Shown here: in pieces, positions 45,096 to 57,190 of the stretch | Layout of the letters: each line of letters begins with the position of its first letter | How positions within the stretch are numbered: the first letter of the stretch is position 1 | Origin: Adiantum capillus-veneris | Lineage: Eukaryota > Streptophyta > Polypodiopsida > Polypodiales > Pteridaceae | Assembly (NCBI GenBank): GCA_014529385.2 | Contig: CM043957.1 | Span: forward strand, 86,747,881-86,811,880 | Reading direction: 5' to 3' | Length of the DNA: 64,000 nucleotides | Program-made: the position numbers and the translations under genes | Notes under the pieces: model-generated | What the model was told of the DNA's origin: nothing | Seen by the model: only the letters and a program-made list of their open reading frames with translations | Databases searched by the model: none

Positions 45096-47234
45096 ATGCA
45101 TCTGTGCTCCGCCGGCCGTGCGCTAGAGACGGAGCAACTAGAGAGAATTTCGACTTACGCGAGCTCTCATTATCCACCTACATTAGGTTCCGAGCCCTCA
45201 GCGGGGACCCAAGGTAGTACAAACCAAGACCTGAACATAGCGGCTAGTGACTCTTCCTCTGACTACGACGTCATGGAAGGTTTCCCAATGCCTAATCCCG
45301 ATAGCTCAAGCCAAGACATGCATGCCATGGGCTCACGGTCCGGGCCGAGCGTGCTTAGCCGCTTGAAGGAAACCTTTAGTAGAGCCACTCGTTCCGGACA
45401 TGGAGTTAATGATGTAAATGAGGGGGGTGGGGAAATAAATTCTCCATTCATGACCAACGTAGACCCTATGCCCTTAGAGAATGTGCACGTGAATACTCCA
45501 TTCACTGCACCCCGTGACTCTTCAGAACTATTCCCCTCTGAGGTTATATTACCTGATGGTAGAAGCCTTGCCAAAGTGCAAGAGGTTGAGCGGTATATCC
45601 TTGCAGCGAGGGAAAAGGAAATCGAGAGCTTACGCAAGGCGGAGCAACCAAGAGAGTCAAAATCGAAAACTCCTATGTCAATATCCTTGCTAAGAGAGCA
45701 ATCGAATGCTCCTGACTTAGCAACCGCTTAGGGCCAACCCATAAAAAGCAACATTGCATCTAGCTCAAAGGACACCCCTAGCACTTCAATCCTAGATGGA
45801 GCGTTCTTAAATGAGAACTGGGAGTACAAACTACAAACGGAAACTCTAACCGACCTATACACAGGTCACACCTATCACGTGGGTTGGTTAGATGTCCTAC
45901 AATCCACAATGGGTGCTACTAGTGTGGAGGATCAACAACAAAGAGTTTGTGAGGTCATCCATAGGGTGATTGAGTTAGAGAGACATAACAAGGGGATCAA
46001 CATGCCTTCAACAGGTCTCATGAGATTCTTGGATACAGGAAAGGCTAAACAACCGACCTTATCGCAAATGGAGACTCCCTTAGTAAGTCTGATGGATCCT
46101 CCATATGTTGTTTCGCCAGGGGTCTCAGTGCAATCTGACCCCACAAGTGATAGCTTTACCTTTCCAAGTCTAGCTCATCTTTCCCTTGATGACACCACGG
46201 CTACCATGCCTACCCCGATGATGGGTATTCCAAGAAACACGCCATGGACCTCATTTGTTAGTAAAGCACCACTACATGGTATCTCAATGCCTGCAACAAT
46301 ACCTACAAGTGTGTACGAATCGTATATACCTATAGGTCCTCGTACTCATGTAGCTCCTACAGCTCCCATTGTTTCAACAACCTATGCTCCACAACCACAA
46401 CACCCAAGTTCTTATTCCCATGGGACCATACCGGCTAGCGTTAGCATGTCACATACGACGTCTGCTATGCCTAGGGCCACACATATGAACTTTGGGCCGC
46501 CACATGGCACAACATCGTACCAAACGAGGAACCCAAGGGCTTCCTATGCGCCAAGCCCAATGCCAATACCTACTGCACATGTAGTCTCTGGAGCACCTCC
46601 ACCCACGGGTCCTGCTCACTTAGGTGACTTGGCAACATTTGCTCAAGCTATCGGTCAATCTGTTGCTGAGAATATGCGTAACACGCCTGATAGAGAGTCT
46701 AGAAGTCAGGCAGTACAAATAGCCAAGCTCACACAAAAATTCAGTGGAGACGGGGATGTGAGAAAGCATATCGAAGTGTTTGAACAAATATGCGATTCTC
46801 TAGGACAACACAATGACCTGCATAAGAGTAATGCTTTAAGCCTAACTTTAAGTGGAAAGGCTGGGGATTGGTATAGAACCCTAAGGGTGGAAGAAAAAAC
46901 AATTTACCCTACTCTTAGGATACTGTTCTTGAAAGAATACATACGAGAGGGAGTGCTTTGGGGTGTAGCCTCTCAGCTCCAAAAAGCCCAACGAGAGGAA
47001 GGAGAGTCGGTGAGAGACTTTATTAGTCGCTTGAAGCATTTGAATTCTCGTTGTAATCCAAATGAGCACTTCAATAATAATGAATTTCTTAATAGATTCA
47101 TTAGGGGATTACGATATGAGGATATCTACAATGGCCTAGTCATTAGAGGTATCACCACTTGGGAAGTAGTCACCACCAATGCCATCCAATTGGAGGATAA
47201 TTTAATGATTCAAGGAGAAAGAGTGTCTGTTTGA
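45096..47234 (+). pseudogene. Gypsy B gag (one in-frame amber)
   Basis: Two open pieces (45096-45731 and 45879-47234) share one frame and are separated only by a TAG at 45729-45731. The second holds a typical retrotransposon gag domain: LTQKFSGDGDVRKHIEVFEQ, then LSGKAGDWYRTL and the tail of the capsid with FISRLKHLNSRCNP and RFIRGLRYED. The region before it is rich in Pro, Thr and Ser. The ATG at 45096 is the first in the frame. The frame shifts near 47215, so the zinc-knuckle part is in another frame. Confidence 0.85.
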
Positions 47235-48253
47235 GCCTAAATCTATTAGCTCGCAAGCATCAGGGCATCAACCAATGACCCTAAAGCCTATTGCTAAGGA
47301 GCCAAAGATATCTGAAATGACTTTAGCAGATCTCACCAAGGCTATTCAAGAGAATCTTAGAGACAATCGTGCTCCGCAAAACAATCACATGTATCCACGA
47401 AGGGAGCAACAATGGTGCTCAATATGCTATGGACCACATAGTACCAGTGAATGCACTACTTTTAGAGTAAAATTCAATGGGAACTGCAATGCCTGTGGGA
47501 GGTATGGTCATCAAGCTAAGGATTGCATAGTATTTAAGCGCGCGATGGCCAATAGACCAACCTTACCATGGACAAACACACCTCGAGTGCCTGCATTGAT
47601 GCCGGCCCCACCTCTTGAACAAACAGCACAACACATGGTCCCTAGGGCCCAAAATGTTGTTCAAAAAACACCCTTACCACCTCTAGTGCTAGGACCACAA
47701 CCACCACATCCGAGAATCACTTCTGTGAATCAAGTGGGTTGTGAGTTATCTATTGCTTGTTTGGAAGGCTGTGAGGAAGATATGGACCCTAATATTGCCT
47801 ATGGGATGGATGTGCTTGAAGAAAGTCCACAATACTACATGGAGGACTATTGGGGACAAGTCAAACCTGTATATCAAGTAGCTGCTCTTGCTGCAAGAGG
47901 CCAAAATATCAATTACACTGCTAAGAGACCACCTCTTCAATGCTATGAGTGTGGAGGTCCATATCGTGTAGCCAAGTGTCCTATTAGGCTACAAAAGAAC
48001 ACCACACTAATGCAAACCAATCAAGCAAAATCGATGTGGCATAGATCATTTGATTGCCCAATGTCCAAATAATCCAAATGCACCGAAGATCACACCATTA
48101 AACTTGATTGAAGTTATCAAGGAGCCATCACAAAGTACACTTGTGGTACGAGTAAATGTACTCACACGATCGATGCTCCAAAAACAAAATTATAATCTTG
48201 AGGAAAGAGACACGACATCAATTGCACAATCTCAAGAAAAGAAGAAAACATGA
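47235..48253 (+). pseudogene. Gypsy B nucleocapsid, zinc-knuckle region
   Basis: The open frame at 47275-48072 is readable upstream to about 47215 (ECLFEPKSISS). Knuckles: CSICYGPHSTSEC (C-x2-C-x3-H-x4-C), CNACGRYGHQAKDC (standard spacing) and CYECGGPYRVAKC, where the His is replaced by Tyr, as a single C-to-T change would give. A fourth knuckle end, CGIDHLIAQC, lies in the next frame after a shift near 48030. The frame ends at a TGA (48251-48253). The knuckles would bind element RNA. Confidence 0.82.
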
Positions 48254-49885
48254 AGAAAGAGATCGCAAAAAGCAGCGAAGTCAGACCCTAGTTCAAGGAT
48301 CAACATAGGGTCTGGTAACGACCTCGTATATAGGAACGACGCTGAAGAGGATTCTGATTCAGCTGAAACCATGGATACCAAAACGACCACTAAGATAGAA
48401 ACCAGCAAGGAAGATCTTCATGAGCCACAATGGCCAGGATCCAAGAAGAAGATAGGAACTTATCCAAACCCTATAGAGGAGATTGAGCGAGTCAAGCAAT
48501 TAAGGAGTTTGATAGAAGATACCCAAAGGGATCTAGAACCAGCACCGACATAGATCCAGATTACAGACATCGTGCTCCCTACGCAACAACAACCTCAACA
48601 AGTCCATAGACCCTTAGCCCTACCTAGTGTCATCCAAGAAGAAAGTGACTTAAAGTCATGCAAAAGTGGGCGTACTCACTTCTTGATGGAAAGAATGTTT
48701 ACAGAGGGACTACCTGATCCTATCAAAGAAATGGAGATCCCATCTTCCCCACGTCAAGGGACTGAAGTCCAAAAGGTGCCGTTAAACATTGCCAAATTGA
48801 TGGATTTCATGTCTTCAGAAGTTAGAACCACCATCATGTCCAAACTATATAAAGATCCTGAGCTAGTCTCAGCTCTTCGAGCCTTCCTCAATGGAGAACT
48901 GAAGTTTGGGCTACCACAATTTGCACTGATGGATGGAGTTGGGGAGATGCCAATAGAGGAGGAACACTTAGATCCACAACCCAACGTAGATAAGAACCTT
49001 GTTATAGAAATACCTTTTAACAAGTTGGGACAATACTTTGAGGAAGACGAATTCAATGCAACCATACCAATCACTACCAAGGGATTAAATGTGAAGGGAA
49101 TCCTTGATGGTGGCGCTTGGGTTAGCATTGTGACTAGAAATTGTTGGGAAACTATGGGGAGACCTCACCTTGCGACCACAACCATAGTAGTGAAGATGGC
49201 CAATGGGTCTATTGTTAAACCTATTGGGATGCTAGAAGATCTCAAGATCAATGTCTTTGGACATAAAATAAGAATTACCTTCATTGTTATGGATTTTTCC
49301 AAACACACTATGGCATCGGAGATGATCTTAGGACGTCCTTTCATGAGGGAAGCAAAAATGGTGCATGCCTGGTCTAAAAACCATGTCTACTTGCAGTTCC
49401 AAGATTCTGTCATTAGAGTGGATCTTGTAACTGGTCGAGCACATCCTCTAGGAAACAGGTTTATAATTGATCATAGATCTGACACCACAGTTCACTCGGC
49501 CCCATTGCAGTATTGTTACACGTGTAAAGCGGGCACTGATGTTGGAGAAGATTCTCCTTATATGGATGTACTACCTGGAATGACTGAGTTGGACAATGTG
49601 GATTGGGTCCACCTAGCAACAACCATAGACACTTGGGGAAACAGGGGGACAACATGGGTAACACCTGAGGGGAATGAAATGCCACCACTCGTACCCTTAA
49701 ATATGCTAGAAGCAATGCATATAGCTTCTGACAAGACTCATCCTCATATAGCAAGAAAAACATACAAGTGGGTCCCTAAATCTTCTTTAGCGACCATGGC
49801 TGATGCTAAAAAACAGAAGCCTTATAAGAAACATCTCACTCGTTCCAAAAAATGTAAGGAAATGTGGCGGTGGATTCGTAAATGA
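48254..49885 (+). pseudogene. Gypsy B protease segment
   Basis: The frame continues from the last knuckle with in-frame stops at 48251-48253 and 48551-48553, then is open to 49885. The retropepsin region reads FNATIPITTKG, the active site ILDGGAWVSIV, VVKMANGSIVKPIG and EMILGRPFMREAKMVHAW. The usual Asp-Ser-Gly is Asp-Gly-Gly here, which probably impairs cutting. Basic residues at the end are followed by a TGA, and no reverse transcriptase is found beyond it. Confidence 0.85.
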
Positions 49886-51956
49886 CTATTGGAATCCCAA
49901 GGCTACTATCAAGGAAATGATGAAATCTGGGTGCCAAAACATAGATTGTGTTCTCACCTGTCACCTGACCCATGTGCACCCAATCCTGTAGCTCCAAAAC
50001 GAATTGACGATCGTGGAAAGAAAAAAATCACAGAATGCTACACACCCGCTCCAGAGCTAGTTTGAGTACCGAAGAAAGAACGATTTGTTCCACCTAGCTC
50101 AGGAAGAGGTGTGGACCTCCATAAAGCTACAAAGGATTCCACACCTCCCAGTGTTCAAGAATCACCTGATGAACCACTTCAAGTTCGATCCTGGGAAAGT
50201 ACCTTACCACCCTTGCAACTCGATGAGGCACCTAAGGTAATAGAAAACTACTAGCAAAAATCCTCACCTATTACCAACTGGAACAATTGGTTTCAAAGGG
50301 TGACAAGCTCATTTCAAACGGTACGATCTACCCAAGGAAGGGGGGAGTGTTTATTGACAGTCATCATTCACTTGCTTCCCTCTCAACCTTCCTCCCTGAC
50401 CTCTCAATCTCCCAATCTTAGGGAATGTATATATAAAGACTTATACTCACAAAAAGCAAAAATAATAAAGAGCAAGAGCAATTAGCAAACGAGTATGCAC
50501 GATAAAAGTCAAAACGTTGACCTAGACCTACACATTCACATCCGGTACACTGAAACAGAAACCTATGTTATCAAACACCTTTGATCCTCAGCACTCAAGT
50601 GATGGAGGGTAGGTAAGATTAGTACGATAGGAGTGTTTCTGTTTTAGAGTTGAGTGATTACCAAAGTTCTTTTTTCCCACTGATGTGCCTCCTAGAGGTA
50701 TTCTTGTGTTTCATAGTGTGTACAGGAACATGTTGCTGTGGTTAGGATTTGGAGCTTCATGGAATCTTTCTCTCATCCACTTTTCAAATCAAGCACGACC
50801 ATCAACACAAACATGTGTTTCTTGTCCATTAGCATTGCCCCTTATCTTTTTGCATCCATGTTTGTCTGCTTCAATTGTGATTGATAGCATAATATCCAGC
50901 ACATTTGCTTAGTATCAAACATTTAATTCAATGTAATTTTTTGTCATAATCACTTATCTAGGTTTAAAAATCAAGCAGTCCGACTAAGTTAGTTTGACCA
51001 AGCTAGGTGTTAGAGATCTTCTCTTAATACCATGGGGAATGCCTTCCTAATAATCAATGGTTACTTAGGTTCTTAATCCGATTTAGGCAGCATTGTATGA
51101 AATGTACTAGGGCTTTTTAGTGGGCTTAGTCCCTATTGACCTTTAGCTTAAGTATCATAAAGGGAGTTTACTAGTGTGATGAGCCTAGGGAGGGTAACAG
51201 TGTTATATGACCCCCCAAAGTTACAAAATTAAAATACTGAAAACGAACAAACAAAAAATCAAAGTGCCACAATGTAAAATCTTAAAATGGAAGAGAAATC
51301 TCAGCTTGATTTGGTACTCCACTCACATGTATCGCCTATGGTACTAGAGCCCTAGAGGTTCCCAGTGTGGGCGCTTTTCCTTGAAAAGCAAAAAACCCAA
51401 GGCATACAAAATAAGTACACACATCAAAATTGAATCAGTGTGAAAAGACTTTGGGGGGTCAAAGAAAAAGAAATAAGTCGGGCGATGATTTCATGAGCAA
51501 TTCTTTTATCGTAGCTTAACTACAAGGTCTTCTAGGTATAGCCTCTAGTCAACCCTCGGACATGAAATACTTGGCTCTCGTGATTAAACAACTTAATTGA
51601 CCAGAGAAAATTGAGAAGCTTGCCCATGGTATTAATAGTCGATCTTTAGTACCTTTCGATCGTTAAATTAGCGACCCCAGACTTGTTTAATTTTTTACCT
51701 TTACAACTGTTTATGCGTTTGATTATATTGCAATTTAATGTTTATGGCTGACAAATGCTTTAAAATTTTTGTTACCAATCAAATTGTCTGCCTACAACTG
51801 CATATGCTTTTTAATTGTATATGAGAATGCAATTACTGTGCCATGTTGTTTGATTTTGCAGTGACCAAAGAAGGCTAAGGACATTCATCTCAAATGCTCT
51901 TCCACCTCGACGAACGAGCTTCAACTCAATAGCTTTTGAGGACGGAATCTACATCA
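49886..51956 (+). other. Gypsy B non-coding 3' interior
   Basis: No polymerase or integrase motif on either strand. A second purine tract, AAGGAAGGGGGGAG, near 50333 is followed by TGTTTATTGACAG, and TATATATAAAG lies near 50428. Together these look like the 3' end and promoter of another LTR element. The rest is AT-rich. Confidence 0.6.
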
Positions 51957-51969
51957 GGAAGGGGGGGCA
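51957..51969 (+). promoter_or_regulatory. Gypsy B polypurine tract
   Basis: AGGAAGGGGGGGCA directly before the 3' LTR. Confidence 0.9.
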
Positions 51970-52290
51970 TGTTAACCCTCACGGCTCACAGACACCATAT
52001 CACCTACGACGAACGTTGTATCATTTACTTGGTAGAGTCAAGTACCAAGTTTGTCAGTCCAATAGGAAAAGGGTAAGAGTGATCGCCGTTGAGAGGCACA
52101 CTCTAACTGGAACATTCAAGGGATTAGTTGGCTAAGCATGGGCGCCCAAGTGTGAATGGGGCGAGCTCATATAAAAGTCAAATAAACCTAAAATTCACTC
52201 ATTCTCTCATTTGTGCGATTGAAAGAGTGCTCTTGCTCCATGTCCATCTTCTTCTTCTTCATCTCCTTGTGTGTGTATGTGTGTATGCGC

Positions 52291-52346
<56 letters not shown>

Positions 52347-52580
52347 TCGAGCATTGCGACGGCATGACAGCGGCGCGGCGGTTGAGCGCGGTGTAGCGGC
52401 GTCTCCCTCTTCTTCGTGGCGAGGAATCCTCCACGACAGCAAGCATAGAGCGGTGAGTGACACACCATCGCCATCTTTGAGCTTACTAGTTTATGCTTGT
52501 TGTGTGCTTGGAGCCATTTGTGGCTCGCACACAGTGTATCGGCAAGTTCCTTGCATTGACACGTGAAACAGACGCGGACA
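51970..52580 (+). repeat. Gypsy B 3' LTR (611 bp)
   Basis: Starts TGTTAACCCTCA, ends GACGCGGACA. Its GA tract (52293-52343) is 51 bases against 17 in the 5' LTR, which accounts for the extra length. TATA-like CATATAAAAG near 52169. Confidence 0.93.
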
Positions 52581-53386
52581 CACAAGGATCATGGCCCTAG
52601 AGGATTAGATCGAATAACTTTTCTTAGAGAATGCTTAACTCAAGCAACTCTTGAATAAGGTTGAGGATACCCATGCAAAGGAGAGCTAAAATCTGCATGC
52701 GAAAACACACGAAGTCGAAGTTTCTCTCACTGAGACTATCAAGGTGGCTCATAAAGAAGCCCACGAGGGAGCACATAACAAGATCGACAACGAGATACAA
52801 GAGGCCTTACAAGAATGCCGGCTACAAGAATCCCTTAGTAACAAGCTGGCCAGTTAGGATTGGAGTGCTCCGCTCACCATGGTGCACCAAGTAGGACACT
52901 CTGGAAGAAGCCATCACCAAGCTCAATGACATTCTTCAACCAATTAACATCGAGCACGAAACTATCTTGTTTATCAATGACACACATATGCATGCACCAC
53001 TTGGTCAATGTATCCTCACTTTCAAGAACAAAGAAGTGCGGACGAGGCTACTATGCGGAAAAAGCTTTGGACCGTCGAGGAATTGACCATTAATCAACAC
53101 AAGATTAAAGCGATCAAGCTCAAGAAGATGCATGAAGCTTGTAAACAAGGTAAATGGGCAGTCTATCGTGGAGATAAATCCATCATCCAAGAGTTTCGAA
53201 CTCCCAAGCCAGCTCTCCCTCCACTTGACCCCCTTAGGTTTTGTTCTTGTTGTTTTTCTTTTTTCCTTTACCCCCTTGATGGACCCTCAGTTATGAACTA
53301 ATATGTATCTAATGCCTTCACCTCGAAAGAACGGATATAATGTTTTGTTTTGGTCCCATGGCTCATATCTAACCTCCATGGACGAT

Positions 53387-53389
<3 letters not shown>
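52581..53389 (+). pseudogene. LINE ORF1-like copy B, right part
   Basis: It continues copy B after the CACAA duplication. Blocks shared with copy A: LEEAITKLNDILQPINIE, FINDTHMHAPLGQCILTF, LWTVEELTINQHKIKAIKLK and KQGKWAVYRGDKSIIQEF (read across several stops and shifts). As in copy A, a short non-coding stretch with TTGATGGACCCTCAG and GGTCCCAT ends in GATAAT followed by (TC)n. No ORF2. Confidence 0.65.

Positions 53390-53464
<75 letters not shown>
53390..53464. repeat. (TC)n followed by poly-C
   Basis: About 43 bases of TC, then about 32 consecutive C. Confidence 0.95.
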
Positions 53465-55676
53465 ACCACCACCATCATTCTCTTGCACCAACATTACATC
53501 ATTTATATCATAGTGGTCTAGATCATGGCCTACCGGTTGGTCTCTCATGTTTAACCACCTTTGGCAGTGGTTTATTGTGTGGGAGAGGAAGGAAGATGCA
53601 TCAATTCTCATCAACTTTCACACTCACTAATAGATTTGCATACAAGTCAACCACTTTCTCTATGTGTTCATGGATAATGTCCATGACAAAATCATTTCTC
53701 AAATTGTTCCACAACCTCCTTTTTCCATGCATAGGTGGTCTATAGGAAAACTTCTACATATTGAGCCATATCTTTACAACACCTTTTCTCTTCTTGCGTC
53801 ACATATCATTCCCGATTATGCGATTGGGTGAGGATTTGAGTGTGCACCATGTGCTTCAGATCAACAGCTCGTACATATAAACAAGAGAGCCATTCATTGC
53901 TCTCATTAACTATTTTTCACTTGATTTAATCTACAATGGTCGTTACAAAGGTGTAGAATTTCATCCTTCTTTTGGTTAAAAAGCACTAGAGTACTCCATG
54001 GAGAAACACTAGGTCAAATGCTCGTTGAATGTAGACTTGGTCAAGGAGTAGAGTGTATTGTTCTTTGAGTTTCATACCTTCAGGTATCGACATCTTCGAT
54101 GTCGAGAGCAACAAGTTGAGTCATGGGATAGGCTCAATTGCATAATAAATTTCTTGCTTCACTGGTAACTCCATAAGCTCTTTGTGAATTTGATATCATC
54201 AAATTCACAAAGCCACTTTGGGTTGGGTTTTCCTGATTGCTTAACCCCATGGTTAAGCTTTATATCATAAATCATTCCATGCTTCTCGTATTCTTTTACT
54301 AACTTAGTGAAGTTTTCAACAAGCTAGAGTCTAACCTTGCTTAGTGGGAAAAACCTTGCTCATACAAAAAAAGGCAATGAGGCTTCTTTGCAATGCAAGC
54401 GTGCATCATCTACCTTGATCCAATCCATCCTTAAAATTCGATCATAGACTCTTATGGACAATTTCCCAATTAAAGTCGAAGACTAAACTTTTTCGCCCAT
54501 AGCTAACTCAATAGTAAGGACATTATCAAGGTGTACAGACAAATTGAGAAGTCTAGAGCACCTAGAAGAAATGAAGGAAAGCATGCTTCTGGAATCAATC
54601 AATAAGGTAAAATGTTTACCTCATCTTCTATTCAAGTTTGGATCATGAAAATTTGTTCATTTTTCTCCCCGATATTCGATTGCAACATAAACATGAGTAT
54701 TGGGTTGAGTTTCTTCTCCTCTAGAATATTGAGATTTGTTGGCTTGAGCTCCACTTTGTGGTCATTGCTTTTCTCCTACACAAGGCGGTCAATTGCTATT
54801 GGATAATCCACTTCTTATAGAGATTGGATTCCCTCGAGTAAAATCTATTGGTTTTGAGGGGGTTATAATCCAGAAAGAGATTCTTTTGCATTACAATAGG
54901 GCTCGGTTGAAAAATCTTGAATTTGCTAGGAGAATTATTGCTTGCACTTCTAGTCTTCTTTGGTTTTCCAAATCTCGCATGTTACGGATCATTAAATAGG
55001 AAATCTTGAGAACACGTGTTCGGGGTCCATACAATTGAAGCAAAGTTTCTCTCTCCTAGCCTTCATGGTAACATCGCTTCTTGATTCTCAAAGTTTGGGA
55101 CTCTAAACTTACTCACAGGTGGTCAAATTAAGATTTTTTCAAATCAAGGACTGATATAGTCTCATCCCTTTTTTCTACACCAAATGAAAGCTCTAGTTCA
55201 ATAGGATTACCTAGATTACGGACATCTAAAATTTGCAAGCCTTTGAAGTCTTGAGTCTTCCAAGGGTTGTGTAGTATAGACATAAAGGGTTGTGTCACTA
55301 GTGTCATTGTCATTCTCATCGTCCTCATTTTTTCCATTGTTGGCTTGTCCCTTCAAAGCAATGTATGTCATCCACGCTTCTACCCAAACCTCCACATGTC
55401 TCTCAAAGGTTGCACACTCATGCGAGGTGTGATATCCATGTTCCCCCCAAAGCATTATTGCATTATGGAAAAAAAAAACAACTTGCACAACATCCTTTTC
55501 GGTTGGCTATGCATTTTTATCAAGCTCATACATGGCATTGAATAGGAACTTCGTGGCGTTATCGACTACATAGAAAGTCTCCAAGTTGTTTCGTGCACTT
55601 TGTGTTAGCATAAATTATTCATTGCATACAGCATGTTCATAATGTAATTAGAGTGCACAATATTGTTGATGGGGTC

Positions 55677-55679
<3 letters not shown>
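53465..55679 (-). pseudogene. Decayed Ty3/gypsy gag-protease (gypsy C)
   Basis: The minus strand encodes a zinc knuckle, KLCFNCMDPEHVFSRF (about 55010-55065), in which the last Cys has become Phe. Downstream is a protease-like block (about 54390-54620): HFTLLIDSRSMLSFIS, TIELAMGEKV, then VYDRILRMDWIKVDDARL. The active-site triad is Asp-Ser-Arg rather than Asp-Ser-Gly. Stops and shifts are frequent. The sequence further downstream (to 53500) has no recognisable polymerase. No LTR pair can be drawn. Confidence 0.6.

Positions 55680-55769
<90 letters not shown>
55680..55769. repeat. (GA)n followed by poly-G
   Basis: About 57 bases of GA, then about 34 consecutive G. Confidence 0.95.
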
Positions 55770-55770
<1 letters not shown>

Positions 55771-55910
55771 TGGACCACACTAAGAGCCATGCCCGGTTGA
55801 GCGGCTTGCCCATACTGATTGCATTGTCTACAATTTTCCCTCAACATGGTAAATGTTTTAATGTGAAAACTCATAAGACTAAAAGAGAATCTTGTGAAAA
55901 AGAACATAGA

Positions 55911-56054
55911 GAAACTTGCAAATGAATGATACTTGTGGATTTTGGGCTTTTTATAGGAAACCCTAAGTGATGTTATTTTCAAGAAACTTGCGAATGAATG
56001 ATACTTCTGAATTTTTGGCTTTTTATAGGAAACCCTAAGTGACGTTATTTTCAA
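55911..56054 (-). repeat. 72-bp tandem duplication holding a TATA box
   Basis: Units 55911-55982 and 55983-56054 begin GAAACTTGC. Each includes, on the minus strand, GGTTTCCTATAAAAAGCC, a TATA-like sequence. It could be the LTR promoter of gypsy C, which runs in the same direction. Confidence 0.65.
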
Positions 56055-57057
56055 GACCATTCGCACCATAACCTATGTCTGCTTTTTGAATAAAATAAAA
56101 CATTGAATAAAATGTCACTTTAAGAAATTTAAACATCTTTGGCTAGATTACAATTGAACCAAGGATTACTTAAAATCACGAATGCACTCATCTCACTGAT
56201 TAAAAGATAGAGTGATCCCTTGCAAATTTAAATATAGTGAGAAGAACAAATACAAATTCTGAAGGTGGAATTACATAGAAAATGAGTACATATGGAATAA
56301 ACAATACAACATGGATTTCAGGTTCCTCATGGCCACAATTCTGGTGTCGGTTGTGTTAATGGCATTTGTAAAGGTGGGGGTCCCATGGGTAGCAAGGAAA
56401 ATAGTGGTCTACAAAGAGATTGACCATGATATGGCCAATAGGTACTACAGATGGTTGTCTTCTCGAGGGTGGAACAGATGGCACCATGGACTCATGGGGA
56501 TGTGCTTAAGGCGATGTGGATGGGTGTGATTGTGCTAAACCTGAAACGTCACCTAAATGAAGGGTCAACCCTAGCCCACTCGGAAGCTACTGTTGTGATA
56601 AAACACATGCCATAAACACACTACAATTTTGCTCGATGCTTAGACGCTCACAATCCGCCACCAAGCCACTGCATTCAGCAAGACAATCCAAAACTGCATC
56701 ACCAACCTTCATGAATGTACCCAACTTGTAGAATAATACGTACATTATTGGACAATGCAATGACAACTATAGACAGGGACTTCAACCATTCCCCAACATC
56801 GGGCCAAAAGGGTACTTCAATGTGTTCTAGCATCAATGGTGCCTCTTGGAATGGTTTCTGGATCATATCACTATCCGCATCAAAACCATCATTATCGGCT
56901 CCCACATCTTTGGCACCTAACGATCATACAATGAAACAACTTGAAGCCCGCCAAATCTACGTGTGAAAATGGCTAGCACCAAGGTCTCAACCTATAACAT
57001 GGTTTATAATTAAAATGGAAACACAACTATATCTATTGTGAAGGAATGGATTGAAGG
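56055..57057. other. Spacer, no supported gene
   Basis: Open frames up to 83 codons are present, but none is recognised. No repeat structure seen. Confidence 0.5.
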
Positions 57058-57098
57058 CGTGTGTGTGTGCAATGAAGATGGAGAGAGTGCGCGAGTGC

Positions 57099-57190
<92 letters not shown>

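Larger units (their letters stand above)
43794..52580 (+). mobile_element. Ty3/gypsy element B with gag and protease only
   Basis: 8787 bp with TG...CA LTRs of 580 and 611 bp, a primer-binding site starting TGGCGCCGCTG, a strong polypurine tract and perfect CACAA duplications. Gag with zinc knuckles and a protease are recognisable. No reverse transcriptase, RNase H or integrase follows the protease; about 2 kb of non-coding DNA separates it from the 3' LTR. It is therefore non-autonomous, like the TR-GAG class but with protease as well. The protease block MILGRPFMREAKMVHAW shows kinship with gypsy A. The LTRs differ at some 20-30 positions, mostly transitions, so it is older than the copia. 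Confidence 0.9.
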
